Origin: Acetobacterium bakii | GTDB lineage: Bacteria > Bacillota > Clostridia > Eubacteriales > Eubacteriaceae | Direction: 5' to 3' | Assembly (NCBI RefSeq): GCF_001263355.1 | Contig: NZ_LGYO01000033.1 | Location: 1 to 64,000 of the forward strand | DNA length: 64,000 bases | Shown: in pieces, positions 1-8,277 of the stretch | Position numbering within the stretch: position 1 is the first letter of the stretch | Layout: each line of letters starts with the position of its first letter | Position numbers and translations under genes: made by a program | The notes under the pieces: generated by a model | Databases searched by the model: none | What the model was told of the DNA's origin: nothing | The model's input: the letters and a program-made list of their open reading frames with translations, nothing else

Positions 1-66
1 CTGGCAGCGAAGCTCACGGTAGTTTCGCAATTACCTAAGTTAAATAAAAATAAGGAGGATGAGACT

Positions 67-762
67 ATGTTTTTTTCCCAATATTATCTGTCGTTTTTAA
101 TACTTATCCCAGGACTGATATTTGCAGCTTATGCCCAATATCAGGTTAGTAGTGCCTATAAAACCTATAGTAAGGTACCCACCAAAACCGGGATTACCGG
201 TGCGGATGCCGCCAGAGCGATACTCAATAACAACGATCTTAAAAATGTTGGTATTGAAGATATTGCCGGCAATCTGACCGACCATTATGATCCAAGAGGA
301 AAAGTGATGCGCCTTTCCCAGGGTGTTTCTCAAAAAGCCAGCATCGCTGCAGTTGGAATTGCAGCCCACGAAACAGGACATGCACTTCAAGACAAGGATG
401 GTTATTGGCCACTGCATTTCAGGAATTTTATTGTTCCAGTTTCAGGATTTGCTTCCAATTTAGCCTGGCCGATTTTTTTTATCGGACTTTTATTTGGCCA
501 AAGCGGGTGGGGGGTTACTTTCATGAATCTGGGAATTTTACTTTTTTGTTTAGCCCTGCTTTTTACTGTAATTACACTACCGGTGGAATTTAATGCCAGC
601 AGCCGAGCTGTCAAAACCCTGGTGGAGAATCATATTATTCAGCCAGGAGAAGAAGTCGGCGTAAAAAAAGTTTTAAGAGCTGCGGCGTTAACCTATGTGG
701 CTGCAGCACTCATGGCTCTCCTTAATCTTGTCCGACTATTAATTCTCAGAGGGAGAAATTAA
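67..762 (+). CDS. YugP-type membrane zinc metallopeptidase
   Basis: 231-residue integral membrane protein of the YugP/peptidase_M_2 (PF04298) family. A hydrophobic segment lies at about residues 7-24, the zinc motif HETGH is at 101-105, and further membrane segments follow at about 125-180 and 205-226. The physiological substrate of the family is not settled; a role in membrane proteolysis is inferred from the motif. The start is fixed by AAGGAGG at 52-58. The reading frame is open to the left edge, but the RBS placement argues that translation begins here. Another frame ends with TAA at 36-38 and may be the tail of an unidentified upstream gene. The stop overlaps the rsmB start by one base (TAATG), so the two are probably translationally coupled. 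Confidence 0.9.
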   Translation: MFFSQYYLSFLILIPGLIFAAYAQYQVSSAYKTYSKVPTKTGITGADAARAILNNNDLKNVGIEDIAGNLTDHYDPRGKVMRLSQGVSQKASIAAVGIAAHETGHALQDKDGYWPLHFRNFIVPVSGFASNLAWPIFFIGLLFGQSGWGVTFMNLGILLFCLALLFTVITLPVEFNASSRAVKTLVENHIIQPGEEVGVKKVLRAAALTYVAAALMALLNLVRLLILRGRN

Positions 763-2087
763 TGAATATACGCCAACAAGCATTAGAGACCTTACTGCGG
801 ATCAATCACGAGGGGGCCTATTCGAACCTGGAATTGAAAAAGGTTTTTGCCGCCAATGATATTAAAGCCGAGGACGGAAGACTTTATTTGAACATTGTTT
901 ACGGATGCCTGCAAAACCAAAGCTACTTGGATTACCTTGTTAAACAGCAAAGCAGTACGCCCATAAAAAAACTTCACAAAGAAGTAAGGGAAATTCTAAG
1001 AATTGCTCTTTACCAGATTTATTTTCTTGATAAAATTCCAGATTACGCCATTGTCAATGAGGCTGTCAAGATGACCGTTGAAGTCCAGCCCCAGGCTAAA
1101 GGCTTTGTGAATGGTGTGCTGAGAAGTATTATGAGAAAAATTGAAAAAGAAGGTAAAGACTTTAAATTCGAAAACTGGGATAATGAAAAAGAAGCACTTT
1201 CCATTCGTTATTCATTGCCCCTGTGGATTGTTTACAAATACTATGAAACCTATGGTACCCATGCAGCAGAAGCAATTATTCCGCTGCTGAATGAAAAACC
1301 GCCATTTACCATAAGGTGCAATGGCTTAAAGACTTCCATGGAAGAACTTATGGCGGAACTGGAAGCTCTGGGAGTGGAACCCATTCAAGGGACATTATCT
1401 CCAAATGCCATTCACATTACGAATCTCAGTGTTTTTGAAAACAGCATTGAAGAAACGCCGCTTTACCGGGATGGTCATTTTGTCATCCAGGATCAGGCGA
1501 CACTGGTCACCGTTGAACGATTGGATCCAAAGCCGGGAGATCGTGTTTTGGATATGTGTGCAGCCCCGGGAGGCAAAACAACCTATCTCAGTCAGCTCAT
1601 GGAGAATACCGGCGAAATTATTGCCCGGGATATTTTTCCCAAACGATTGCAGTTAATTGCTGAAGCAAGTAACCGGCTGGGGTGCACAAACATTCTTCTT
1701 GAAGAGCATGATGGCAGTGAATTATTGGAAAAAGACAAGGAAGCTTTTGATAAGATCTTGCTGGATGCGCCCTGTTCAGGGCTCGGCGTTCTCAGGCGGA
1801 AGCCGGAAATACGCTATCATATGACCAAAGAAGCAAGAAAAGCGCTTGTGAAAATTCAGCGGGATCTTCTGGAAAACGCCATCTCCTGTTTAAAACCCGG
1901 GGGACAGCTTTTGTACTCAACCTGTACGGTCAATAAAGACGAAAACGAAAATCAGATTGAAGCTATTTTAACGAAGCACCCTGAAATGAAAGTGGTTCCG
2001 GATCAGAATGGTAATGACTATACCTTTACCAGTCCACTGACGGATCAGAGTGATGGATTTTTTATCTGCCTGTTAACAAAAGAATAA
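762..2087 (+). CDS. rsmB: 16S rRNA m5C967 methyltransferase RsmB
   Basis: 441-residue cytosolic SAM-dependent RNA methyltransferase expected to make 5-methylcytosine at position 967 of 16S rRNA. The N-terminal NusB-like RNA-binding domain covers about residues 1-130. The Rossmann methyltransferase domain shows the SAM loop LDMCAAPGGKT, the catalytic-cysteine motif DAPCSGLG, and the second cysteine in STCTV. Length is normal for the family. The gene starts inside the yugP stop codon and is followed by a terminator hairpin, so yugP-rsmB ends a transcription unit that probably begins left of the window. Confidence 0.95.
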   Translation: MNIRQQALETLLRINHEGAYSNLELKKVFAANDIKAEDGRLYLNIVYGCLQNQSYLDYLVKQQSSTPIKKLHKEVREILRIALYQIYFLDKIPDYAIVNEAVKMTVEVQPQAKGFVNGVLRSIMRKIEKEGKDFKFENWDNEKEALSIRYSLPLWIVYKYYETYGTHAAEAIIPLLNEKPPFTIRCNGLKTSMEELMAELEALGVEPIQGTLSPNAIHITNLSVFENSIEETPLYRDGHFVIQDQATLVTVERLDPKPGDRVLDMCAAPGGKTTYLSQLMENTGEIIARDIFPKRLQLIAEASNRLGCTNILLEEHDGSELLEKDKEAFDKILLDAPCSGLGVLRRKPEIRYHMTKEARKALVKIQRDLLENAISCLKPGGQLLYSTCTVNKDENENQIEAILTKHPEMKVVPDQNGNDYTFTSPLTDQSDGFFICLLTKE

Positions 2088-2116
2088 TTGTCCGCAATGA
2101 GGTTTGCCAGTAACTC

Positions 2117-2149
2117 AGCCGCTTTAGGAATAAGGCGGCTTTTATTTTT
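2117..2149 (+). terminator. Rho-independent terminator after rsmB
   Basis: Hairpin with arms AGCCGC (2117-2122) and GCGGCT (2135-2140), extended by a few further pairs, followed by a T-rich tract. It separates yugP-rsmB from the rlmN operon. Confidence 0.75.
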
Positions 2150-2199
2150 GCACTATTATTTAATTAATTAAGTTCTGAAATAAAAAGATCCTGAATAAA

Positions 2200-2228
2200 T
2201 TGTAAAAATAGGGGATTTTTGATATAAT
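2200..2228 (+). promoter_or_regulatory. Sigma-A-type promoter for the rlmN-thiN operon
   Basis: -35 TTGTAA at 2200-2205, a 17-nt spacer, and a perfect -10 TATAAT at 2223-2228. It lies in the intergenic gap after the rsmB terminator and about 65 nt before the rlmN start. Confidence 0.75.
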
Positions 2229-2293
2229 AAATAAGATTATGTGAAGCAGCCGTTTTGATTACAATGCTTCACCAAAGGAATAGGGGTGAAAGC

Positions 2294-3325
2294 TTGAAGG
2301 AAAATATTTTTGGAAAAAATCTAAAAGAGTGCGAAACCCTGATGGTTGAACATGGAGAAGCAAAATATCGAGGCGGACAGCTTTTTCAGTGGTTGTATCA
2401 AAAAAAATCTCACGATTTTAGTGAAATGACAAATTTTTCCAATAAGCTCAGAGAAAATCTATCCCAAAATTATACGCTAATCCATGGGAATATCATCCGT
2501 ACCCAGGAAGATTCACAGGATGGGACTAAAAAATATCTCATTGAACTCTCGGATGGAGAGTGTATTGAGTCGGTGCTGATGCATTATCAGCACGGCGCTT
2601 CCCTGTGCGTATCAACTCAGGCCGGGTGTAATATGGGATGCAAGTTCTGTGCATCAACCCAGGGCGGAAAAATTAGGGATTTGACTTCAGGAGAAATATT
2701 GGATCAAATATTTTTAATCGAAGAAGTAGAAAAAATCAGAGTTTCCAATATCGTCATTATGGGAATTGGAGAGCCCCTTGATAATTATGTTGAGGTGCTT
2801 AAATTTATCCGCATTGCCAATACCGGTTTTGGAATTGGACAGCGCAAAATCAGTCTGTCAACCTGTGGCCTGGTTCCGGGAATTCGATTGCTGGCAGAAG
2901 AAAATCTACAGATTAACCTGGCGATTTCCCTGCATTCTGTTTTTCAGGAGCAACGAAAAGACTTAATGCCCATTGCCAATAAGTATGACTTAAAAGAATT
3001 ACTGGCCGCTATTGATGATTATTTTATAAAAACTGGCCGACAAATAACCTATGAATATGCATTGATGGAAGGTTTTAATGACCGTGACGTGGATATCAAT
3101 GGCCTTGTCAAGCTTTTGCGGGGCACCCAAAACCATTTAAATCTTATTGGCTTAAATGAGGTGGGGGAAGTTGATTACAAAGAAAGTTCACGGTTGGATT
3201 CTTTCTTCAGAGAACTGGAAAAAAGAGGGATTAACGTTACCATGAGACGAAAAATGGGAAGAGAAATAGATGCGGCCTGTGGCCAGCTTCGAAAAAAAGG
3301 AAATAAGGATAAGGTGATTGTATGA
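2294..3325 (+). CDS. rlmN: 23S rRNA/tRNA adenine-C2 methyltransferase RlmN
   Basis: Radical SAM enzyme that methylates C2 of A2503 in 23S rRNA and A37 of some tRNAs. The [4Fe-4S] motif CNMGCKFC is visible (C-x3-C-x2-C), as is the C-terminal segment ending in DAACGQL that carries the methyl-transfer cysteine. I chose the TTG at 2294 because AGGGGTG at 2282-2288 is correctly spaced; an in-frame ATG at 2255 has no RBS and lies close to the promoter. The product is 343 residues. It overlaps prpC by four bases (ATGA). Confidence 0.93.
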   Translation: MKENIFGKNLKECETLMVEHGEAKYRGGQLFQWLYQKKSHDFSEMTNFSNKLRENLSQNYTLIHGNIIRTQEDSQDGTKKYLIELSDGECIESVLMHYQHGASLCVSTQAGCNMGCKFCASTQGGKIRDLTSGEILDQIFLIEEVEKIRVSNIVIMGIGEPLDNYVEVLKFIRIANTGFGIGQRKISLSTCGLVPGIRLLAEENLQINLAISLHSVFQEQRKDLMPIANKYDLKELLAAIDDYFIKTGRQITYEYALMEGFNDRDVDINGLVKLLRGTQNHLNLIGLNEVGEVDYKESSRLDSFFRELEKRGINVTMRRKMGREIDAACGQLRKKGNKDKVIV

Positions 3326-4068
3326 AATGTGCCTATGGATCTAATATAGGGTCTCAGAGAAAGGTGAACCAGGATGCCTATTTGGCAGCGACTATAAAAA
3401 ATGTTGATCGAGTATCCTATGTTTTTGCAGTGGCAGATGGTTTAGGCGGTCATCGCAGCGGCGAAATTGCGAGTAAAACAGCAGTGGATTTTATTAAAGA
3501 CAATTTATCACGAATAAAAAATTATTTTGATCCCGAGGAAATGATGTCATTTGTCAATGACATTAACATGGCTTTGAAAAAATTAGGAGATGATGAACCG
3601 GCACGGTTAGGTATGGCAACAACCTTAACCATGTGTATTGTCGACGGGGATGATCTGTGCATTTGCCATGTTGGAGATAGTCGAACTTATAGTATAACCC
3701 GAGAGAAAATTGCCCGGCTGACTAAGGATCATTCTCTGGTTCAGATTTTAGTCGATGAAGGGAAAATCACTCAGGAAGAAGCGGAAATTCATCCTCAGAA
3801 AAATGTGATAACTCGGGCTTTGGGAACAGATAATTCAGTTAAAGTGGATTTTTACCGTTATGATATTGATCCTCAGGCTGTCTATCTCATTTGTTCAGAT
3901 GGCCTTTTCAACATGGTTTCCGACAATGAAATGCAGGCGATAGTGAATGAAAATAATTTAGAGGAAAGTGCAAAAAAACTCATCGATTTAGCCAATGAAA
4001 ATGGAGGGAATGATAACATTACCGTTGTGCTTTTCAAACCTTTGGAAGGAGTCTTAAATGCTCAGTAG
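3322..4068 (+). CDS. prpC: PP2C-type Ser/Thr protein phosphatase PrpC
   Basis: 248-residue soluble metal-dependent PP2C phosphatase. The PP2C metal-binding motifs are visible as NQDAY near residue 18, VADGLGGH at about 46-53, GDSR, and the C-terminal GGNDNITV. In Firmicutes this enzyme reverses phosphorylation by the adjacent PASTA kinase PrkC, and the 11-nt overlap with prkC supports coupled production. It lies between rlmN and prkC, the conserved order in this phylum. Confidence 0.93.
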   Translation: MKCAYGSNIGSQRKVNQDAYLAATIKNVDRVSYVFAVADGLGGHRSGEIASKTAVDFIKDNLSRIKNYFDPEEMMSFVNDINMALKKLGDDEPARLGMATTLTMCIVDGDDLCICHVGDSRTYSITREKIARLTKDHSLVQILVDEGKITQEEAEIHPQKNVITRALGTDNSVKVDFYRYDIDPQAVYLICSDGLFNMVSDNEMQAIVNENNLEESAKKLIDLANENGGNDNITVVLFKPLEGVLNAQ

Positions 4069-5986
4069 AACATTAGTAAAACGTTACGAAATCATTGAGC
4101 TTATTGGGCGTGGCGGTATGGCTTACGTTTATAAGGCTCGTGATTTGAAACTCAATCGTTACGTGGCGGTAAAAGTACTCCGAGAGGAATACACTGAAAA
4201 CGAACAATTTATTAAGAAATTTGATCGGGAATCCCAGGCAGTTGCGTGTTTGTCGCATCCAAACATTGTGAGTGTTTATGATGTTGGGGTTCAGGATAAT
4301 ATATATTTTATTATTATGGAATATGTTGACGGTATTACCCTTAAACAATATCTCATGAGAAAGGGCCGATTGGAATATGCTGAAGCAACGAAGTTTGTGA
4401 TGGATATTTCCAATGCGCTTCGATGTGCTCACGAAAATAAAATCATTCATCGGGATATCAAGCCCCATAATATTTTATTAACTCGGGACTTAGTACCAAA
4501 GGTGGCCGATTTTGGGATTGCCAGAGCGATAACCAGCTCCACCGTGACCATGACCAATCAGACCATGGGTTCGGTGCATTACATTTCTCCGGAACAGGCC
4601 CGTGGTGGCTTTGTGGATGAACGTTCCGATCTTTATTCATTGGGAATTCTATACTATGAATTATTAACCGGAAAACTACCCTTTGATGAAGAAAATACCG
4701 TGACCATTGCCATTAAGCATATCCAAGAGGAAATTGTACCACCAAAAGTACTGGAACCACGAATTCCGGACGCGGTTAATAACATTGTTATAAAGCTTAC
4801 CCAGAAAAAACCTGCCGATCGCTATCAGAATACCGACGAGCTGATGGAAGATCTGGAAATCATTCTGGAAAATAGCAATCCCAGCCATAATGATGGTCAT
4901 GGACATGGAAATGGACGCAATGACACACAGATTGTCCGGGAAGGCCTCTTTCATGTTGAAAATACTGGAAGTCATAAAACAATTCCTGCGGATCAGGATG
5001 AAGAGGATGATGAATACTATTATGAGACACCACAGGAAGTTGCAGCCCGAAAAAAGAAACGCAACATCATTCTTATTTCAGTTTTTGCAGCTATCGCAAT
5101 CATCGTGATGGGAATTACGGTGTATGGATATTTTACCGGGAAAACCGTCCAGGTACCAGATATTAAGGGAAAAACAGTGGTCGAGGCGACAGCTACCCTT
5201 GAAAAATTGAAATTGACACTTGAGGTTGAAAAAGAAGTTTACAACTCCGAGGTAGCAGCAGGACTGATTATTACCCAAAACCCGGAAAGTGGCAAAGAGT
5301 TGGAAAATGGTAAAACCGTGAAAGTTACAGTGAGTCGGGGGACAAAAACCGCCTCAATTCCTGACGTCGTTGGAATGAGCGAATCAGAAGCTGTAACGGC
5401 CATTGAAGCCGCAAACTTTGTGGTGGGAGAAATCATCCGTGAATACAACAACGATTATAATGCAGATATTGTTTTTGAGATGAATCCGGAAGCGAAAACA
5501 ACGGTTAATGAAGGCACAAAGATTACTATTTATGTGAGTAAGGGTGAAGATCTTGTCACTGTGCCAAATATCGTGGGTCAAACCGAAACCGATGCGCGAA
5601 GTTCCATTTCAAATGCCGGACTTACCACCGGTACGGTTTCGTATGAATCCAGCACCGACTATGCTCAGGGTATGGTTATACGCCAATCGCCAGCTGAAGG
5701 TGCAAGCGTTGAACGAAGCACTGCAGTTACCATTATTGTCAGCAGCGGGAAAGTTTCAACCCAGAAGCTGACCGTTAAAGTCAGTGATTATGAGAAATCG
5801 ACCCCTCCAAAGTCGGTAAAAGTTAAGGTTGTTCTCTACGCAGCGGACAAGAGTGAAAAAGTTGTTTACGAAGGCGTTAACATGTCCAATGATACATTTT
5901 CAGTAAATGTGGAAGGCGTGGGTCGACAGGTTTATGAAGTCTTTATTGACGGAACAAGTGCCGGCAGCAGTTACATTGATTTTTAG
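4058..5986 (+). CDS. prkC: PASTA-domain Ser/Thr protein kinase PrkC
   Basis: 642-residue membrane kinase sensing cell-wall fragments. Residues 10-270 are a Hanks-type kinase: glycine loop GRGGMAYV at 17-24, lysine K39, HRD at 131-133 and DFG at 151-153. A histidine/glycine-rich juxtamembrane stretch (DGHGHGNGRN) and an acidic patch precede the single membrane helix at about 337-360. Three extracellular PASTA repeats follow (beginning VQVPDIKG, ASIPDVVG, VTVPNIVG), then a roughly 85-residue C-terminal beta-rich tail. All catalytic residues are present. The His-rich linker could bind metal, but that is inference. Confidence 0.95.
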   Translation: MLSRTLVKRYEIIELIGRGGMAYVYKARDLKLNRYVAVKVLREEYTENEQFIKKFDRESQAVACLSHPNIVSVYDVGVQDNIYFIIMEYVDGITLKQYLMRKGRLEYAEATKFVMDISNALRCAHENKIIHRDIKPHNILLTRDLVPKVADFGIARAITSSTVTMTNQTMGSVHYISPEQARGGFVDERSDLYSLGILYYELLTGKLPFDEENTVTIAIKHIQEEIVPPKVLEPRIPDAVNNIVIKLTQKKPADRYQNTDELMEDLEIILENSNPSHNDGHGHGNGRNDTQIVREGLFHVENTGSHKTIPADQDEEDDEYYYETPQEVAARKKKRNIILISVFAAIAIIVMGITVYGYFTGKTVQVPDIKGKTVVEATATLEKLKLTLEVEKEVYNSEVAAGLIITQNPESGKELENGKTVKVTVSRGTKTASIPDVVGMSESEAVTAIEAANFVVGEIIREYNNDYNADIVFEMNPEAKTTVNEGTKITIYVSKGEDLVTVPNIVGQTETDARSSISNAGLTTGTVSYESSTDYAQGMVIRQSPAEGASVERSTAVTIIVSSGKVSTQKLTVKVSDYEKSTPPKSVKVKVVLYAADKSEKVVYEGVNMSNDTFSVNVEGVGRQVYEVFIDGTSAGSSYIDF

Positions 5987-6004
5987 AAATGGGAGGCCTG
6001 GCAT

Positions 6005-6892
6005 TTGCTAGCAGAAGAAAAACAAGTTGGAAAAATCATCAAGGGAATCGGGGGCTTCTATTATGTGAAGCCTCGATCCAGTGATGAAATTGTGGAATGT
6101 AAAGCCCGGGGATTGCTACGTCATCATAAAATAGTACCTACCGTAGGGGATGAAGTGGTGATTCAATCCGATAACCCCGGAGAATGGACCATTGAATCCG
6201 TTGAACCGCGGAAAAATATTTTTGTCAGACCACCGGTGGCCAATGTTGACATTGGCCTTATTGTTTTTTCAATGACAAGTCCTAAGCCTAATTTACTGCT
6301 TTTGGACAAGCTTCTGATCAGCTCGGAAATCCAGAATGTGGAACCCCTGATCTGCTTTACCAAAAAAGATCTGGCCAGCCCCGAACAGGAAGAAACGCTA
6401 CGAAAAATCTACAGTAAAACCCCATATAAGCTCTTTTTTTTCAGCGACACAGATCTGGACATTATGGATGAGATCGCCCATGAAATCAGCCATAAAACAG
6501 CTTTTATGGCTGGTCCATCGGGGGTTGGGAAGTCAACCATGGCAAACAACCTCTGTTCAAATCAAACCATGGAAACCGGAACCCTTAGCCAGAAGCTGAA
6601 AAGCGGAAAGCATACCACCAGGCACGTTGAATTGTTAAAAATGAGAAGTGGTGGATTTTTGCTGGATACGCCGGGTTTTTCGTCCTATAAATTATCGGAA
6701 TACATAAAAGCCGAAGAACTCCGAGAGTATTTTCCGGAATTTTCCAGAGGTGAATGTCGATTTAAAAGCTGTTTGCATCAGGGTGAACCAGGGTGTCAAA
6801 TACTGGAAGCTTTAAAAGCCGGAGACATCAGCGAAACCCGCTATGAGCATTATCTGTACTTATTGGAAGAAATAAAGAAGGAACAACGCTAA
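6005..6892 (+). CDS. rsgA: Ribosome small subunit-dependent GTPase RsgA
   Basis: 295-residue circularly permuted GTPase that checks late 30S subunit maturation. An N-terminal OB-fold is followed by the G-domain with motifs in permuted order: G4 TKKD, G1 GPSGVGKST, G3 DTPGF. A C-terminal zinc knuckle has C-x4-C-x-H-x6-C around CRFKSCLHQ. Translation starts at TTG 6005, eight bases after GGGAGG at 5991-5996. Stop and thiN start share bases (TAATG). In many Firmicutes rpe lies between rsgA and thiN; here it is absent. Confidence 0.95.
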   Translation: MLAEEKQVGKIIKGIGGFYYVKPRSSDEIVECKARGLLRHHKIVPTVGDEVVIQSDNPGEWTIESVEPRKNIFVRPPVANVDIGLIVFSMTSPKPNLLLLDKLLISSEIQNVEPLICFTKKDLASPEQEETLRKIYSKTPYKLFFFSDTDLDIMDEIAHEISHKTAFMAGPSGVGKSTMANNLCSNQTMETGTLSQKLKSGKHTTRHVELLKMRSGGFLLDTPGFSSYKLSEYIKAEELREYFPEFSRGECRFKSCLHQGEPGCQILEALKAGDISETRYEHYLYLLEEIKKEQR

Positions 6893-7527
6893 TGAAAGTT
6901 TTGATTTTTACAAATGGACGATACGGAGATCCGGATTTTTATAAAGACTATTTAAAAACAGTACCAGAACCCTATATTATCTGCGTTGATGGCGGCGCTA
7001 ATTTTACAAAAAAAATTGGATTGTTTCCCAATGTAATTTTGGGTGACATGGACTCAATCAGTCAGGAAACCTTGAAATTCTATGAGCGGGTTGAAATGAA
7101 ACGTTATCCGGCTTGTAAAGATGAAACCGATACGGAATTGGCCATCAGTCACGCCATTGAAATGGACCCTGAAGAAGTTATTCTTTTTGGCGCACTGGGA
7201 ACACGCATCGATCATAGCTTAGGAAATATATACCTGTTGACTCGATTACTCGAAGCTGGAATTACCGGGAAAATTATTGATGAAAAGAATTGTATTTTTC
7301 TAATGTGTGGCGATATGAACCTGGAACTTCCCATTGGAACGGTCATTTCACTCTTACCTCTGGGAGGTGATAATGAAGGCATTAATATCCAGGGATTTAA
7401 ATATCCCATTGTTAATGGCAGAATGACCATGAAAAACACCTATGGTATCAGTAACGTGGTAGCCCTTGAAAAACAGAGAATCTCTGTTGAAAAAGGCATA
7501 TTGCTTGTGGATCTTCCCAAGGATTAA
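6892..7527 (+). CDS. thiN: Thiamine pyrophosphokinase
   Basis: 211-residue cytosolic enzyme transferring pyrophosphate from ATP to thiamine to make thiamine diphosphate. Recognisable family motifs are the N-terminal VDGGANF, the acidic ILGDMDS, the KDETDTELA segment and GALGTRIDH. The thiamine diphosphate made here is the cofactor needed by the acetolactate synthase encoded at 15.7 kb. No TPP riboswitch is visible. It is the last gene of the rlmN operon and converges on rpmB. Confidence 0.93.
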   Translation: MKVLIFTNGRYGDPDFYKDYLKTVPEPYIICVDGGANFTKKIGLFPNVILGDMDSISQETLKFYERVEMKRYPACKDETDTELAISHAIEMDPEEVILFGALGTRIDHSLGNIYLLTRLLEAGITGKIIDEKNCIFLMCGDMNLELPIGTVISLLPLGGDNEGINIQGFKYPIVNGRMTMKNTYGISNVVALEKQRISVEKGILLVDLPKD

Positions 7528-7531
7528 GGGT

Positions 7532-7563
7532 AAAAAAAAGAGCCTTTCAATTAAGAAAGACTC
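7532..7563 (-). terminator. Terminator for rpmB, probably bidirectional
   Basis: Arms GAGCCTTTC (7540-7548) and GAAAGACTC (7555-7563) form a nine-pair stem with one G-U on the minus strand, followed there by eight T residues (7532-7539 complement). It lies between the convergent thiN and rpmB. Confidence 0.8.
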
Positions 7564-7591
7564 CGTTGTATTCGTCTGAAGTAAAAAGAGA

Positions 7592-7780
7592 CTAAGCTCT
7601 TTCGACTTTTCCAGATCTCAAACAACGTGTACAAACACTGATTCGTTGTGGTGTGCCTTCAATAACAACTTTTACTCTTTGCAAATTGGGTTTCCAAACG
7701 CGTTTACTGTGCTTATTTGAATGACTAACCTGGTTGCCAGAAACAACGGTTTTTTTACATATAAAACATTCTTTAGCCAT
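7592..7780 (-). CDS. rpmB: 50S ribosomal protein L28
   Basis: 62-residue ribosomal protein of the large subunit. It has the L28 signature SHSNKHSKR and two CxxC pairs (CFIC near the N-terminus, CTRC near the C-terminus), so it is the zinc-binding (C+) form. A GGGAGG RBS lies just upstream on the minus strand. It is transcribed alone, divergently from yloU, as is common in Firmicutes. Confidence 0.96.
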   Translation of the reverse strand: MAKECFICKKTVVSGNQVSHSNKHSKRVWKPNLQRVKVVIEGTPQRISVCTRCLRSGKVERA

Positions 7781-7822
7781 GACATAACCTCCCTTACGCT
7801 TACCTTTTATAAAACAAAGTGT

Positions 7823-7852
7823 ATTATATCATGAAAAATAAAAATAAAGCAA
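7823..7852 (-). promoter_or_regulatory. Promoter for rpmB
   Basis: On the minus strand: -35 TTGCTT (complement of 7847-7852), an 18-nt spacer, and -10 TATAAT (complement of 7823-7828). It lies about 43 nt upstream of the L28 start. Confidence 0.65.
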
Positions 7853-7860
7853 TAGAATTT

Positions 7861-7889
7861 TTGACTTCCTTCAAAGAATTATGTAAAAT
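7861..7889 (+). promoter_or_regulatory. Promoter for the yloU-recG-coaD operon
   Basis: -35 TTGACT at 7861-7866, a 17-nt spacer, and -10 TAAAAT at 7884-7889. Its position inside the N-terminal extension of the longest yloU reading frame shows that translation must start downstream, at 7921. Confidence 0.75.
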
Positions 7890-7920
7890 AGAGGAAGACA
7901 AAACAAAAGGAGATAAAAAA

Positions 7921-8265
7921 ATGAAAATTAACAGTGAGCTCGGATCTATAGATATTACCAGAAAGGCTATTGCAGATATTGCCGGAAATGCAGCCATGGA
8001 GTGCTACGGTTTGGTCGGAATGGCGCATAAACGGGGAAAAGATGGATTAATTGAAATCTTGTCCGGTGACCAGGCGAACAAAGGGGTTGGGGTGAAAATT
8101 GAAGATGAACGATTAATCATTGATCTTTATGTGATTGTTGAATATGCCATAAAAATCTCTGTGGTTGCCGAAAATATTATCTCAAATGTGAAATATAATG
8201 TCGAAAAACAAACATCTTTAAAAGTAAAACGAATCAGCGTGAACGTTGTGAGTGTGCGTGTATAA
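7921..8265 (+). CDS. Asp23/Gls24 family envelope stress protein (YloU-like)
   Basis: 114-residue protein of the Asp23/Gls24 (DUF322) family, with the typical central GVGVKIEDERLIIDLYVIVEYA strand pattern (split here by description only). Members associate with the membrane and are tied to cell-envelope homeostasis; this small one matches Bacillus YloU, usually found just before the DAK-type fatty acid kinase gene, as here. The start at ATG 7921 follows AAGGAG at 7908-7913; an upstream in-frame ATG would include the promoter. It ends 12 nt before the next start. Confidence 0.88.
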   Translation: MKINSELGSIDITRKAIADIAGNAAMECYGLVGMAHKRGKDGLIEILSGDQANKGVGVKIEDERLIIDLYVIVEYAIKISVVAENIISNVKYNVEKQTSLKVKRISVNVVSVRV

Positions 8266-8277
8266 ATGGAGGACATA

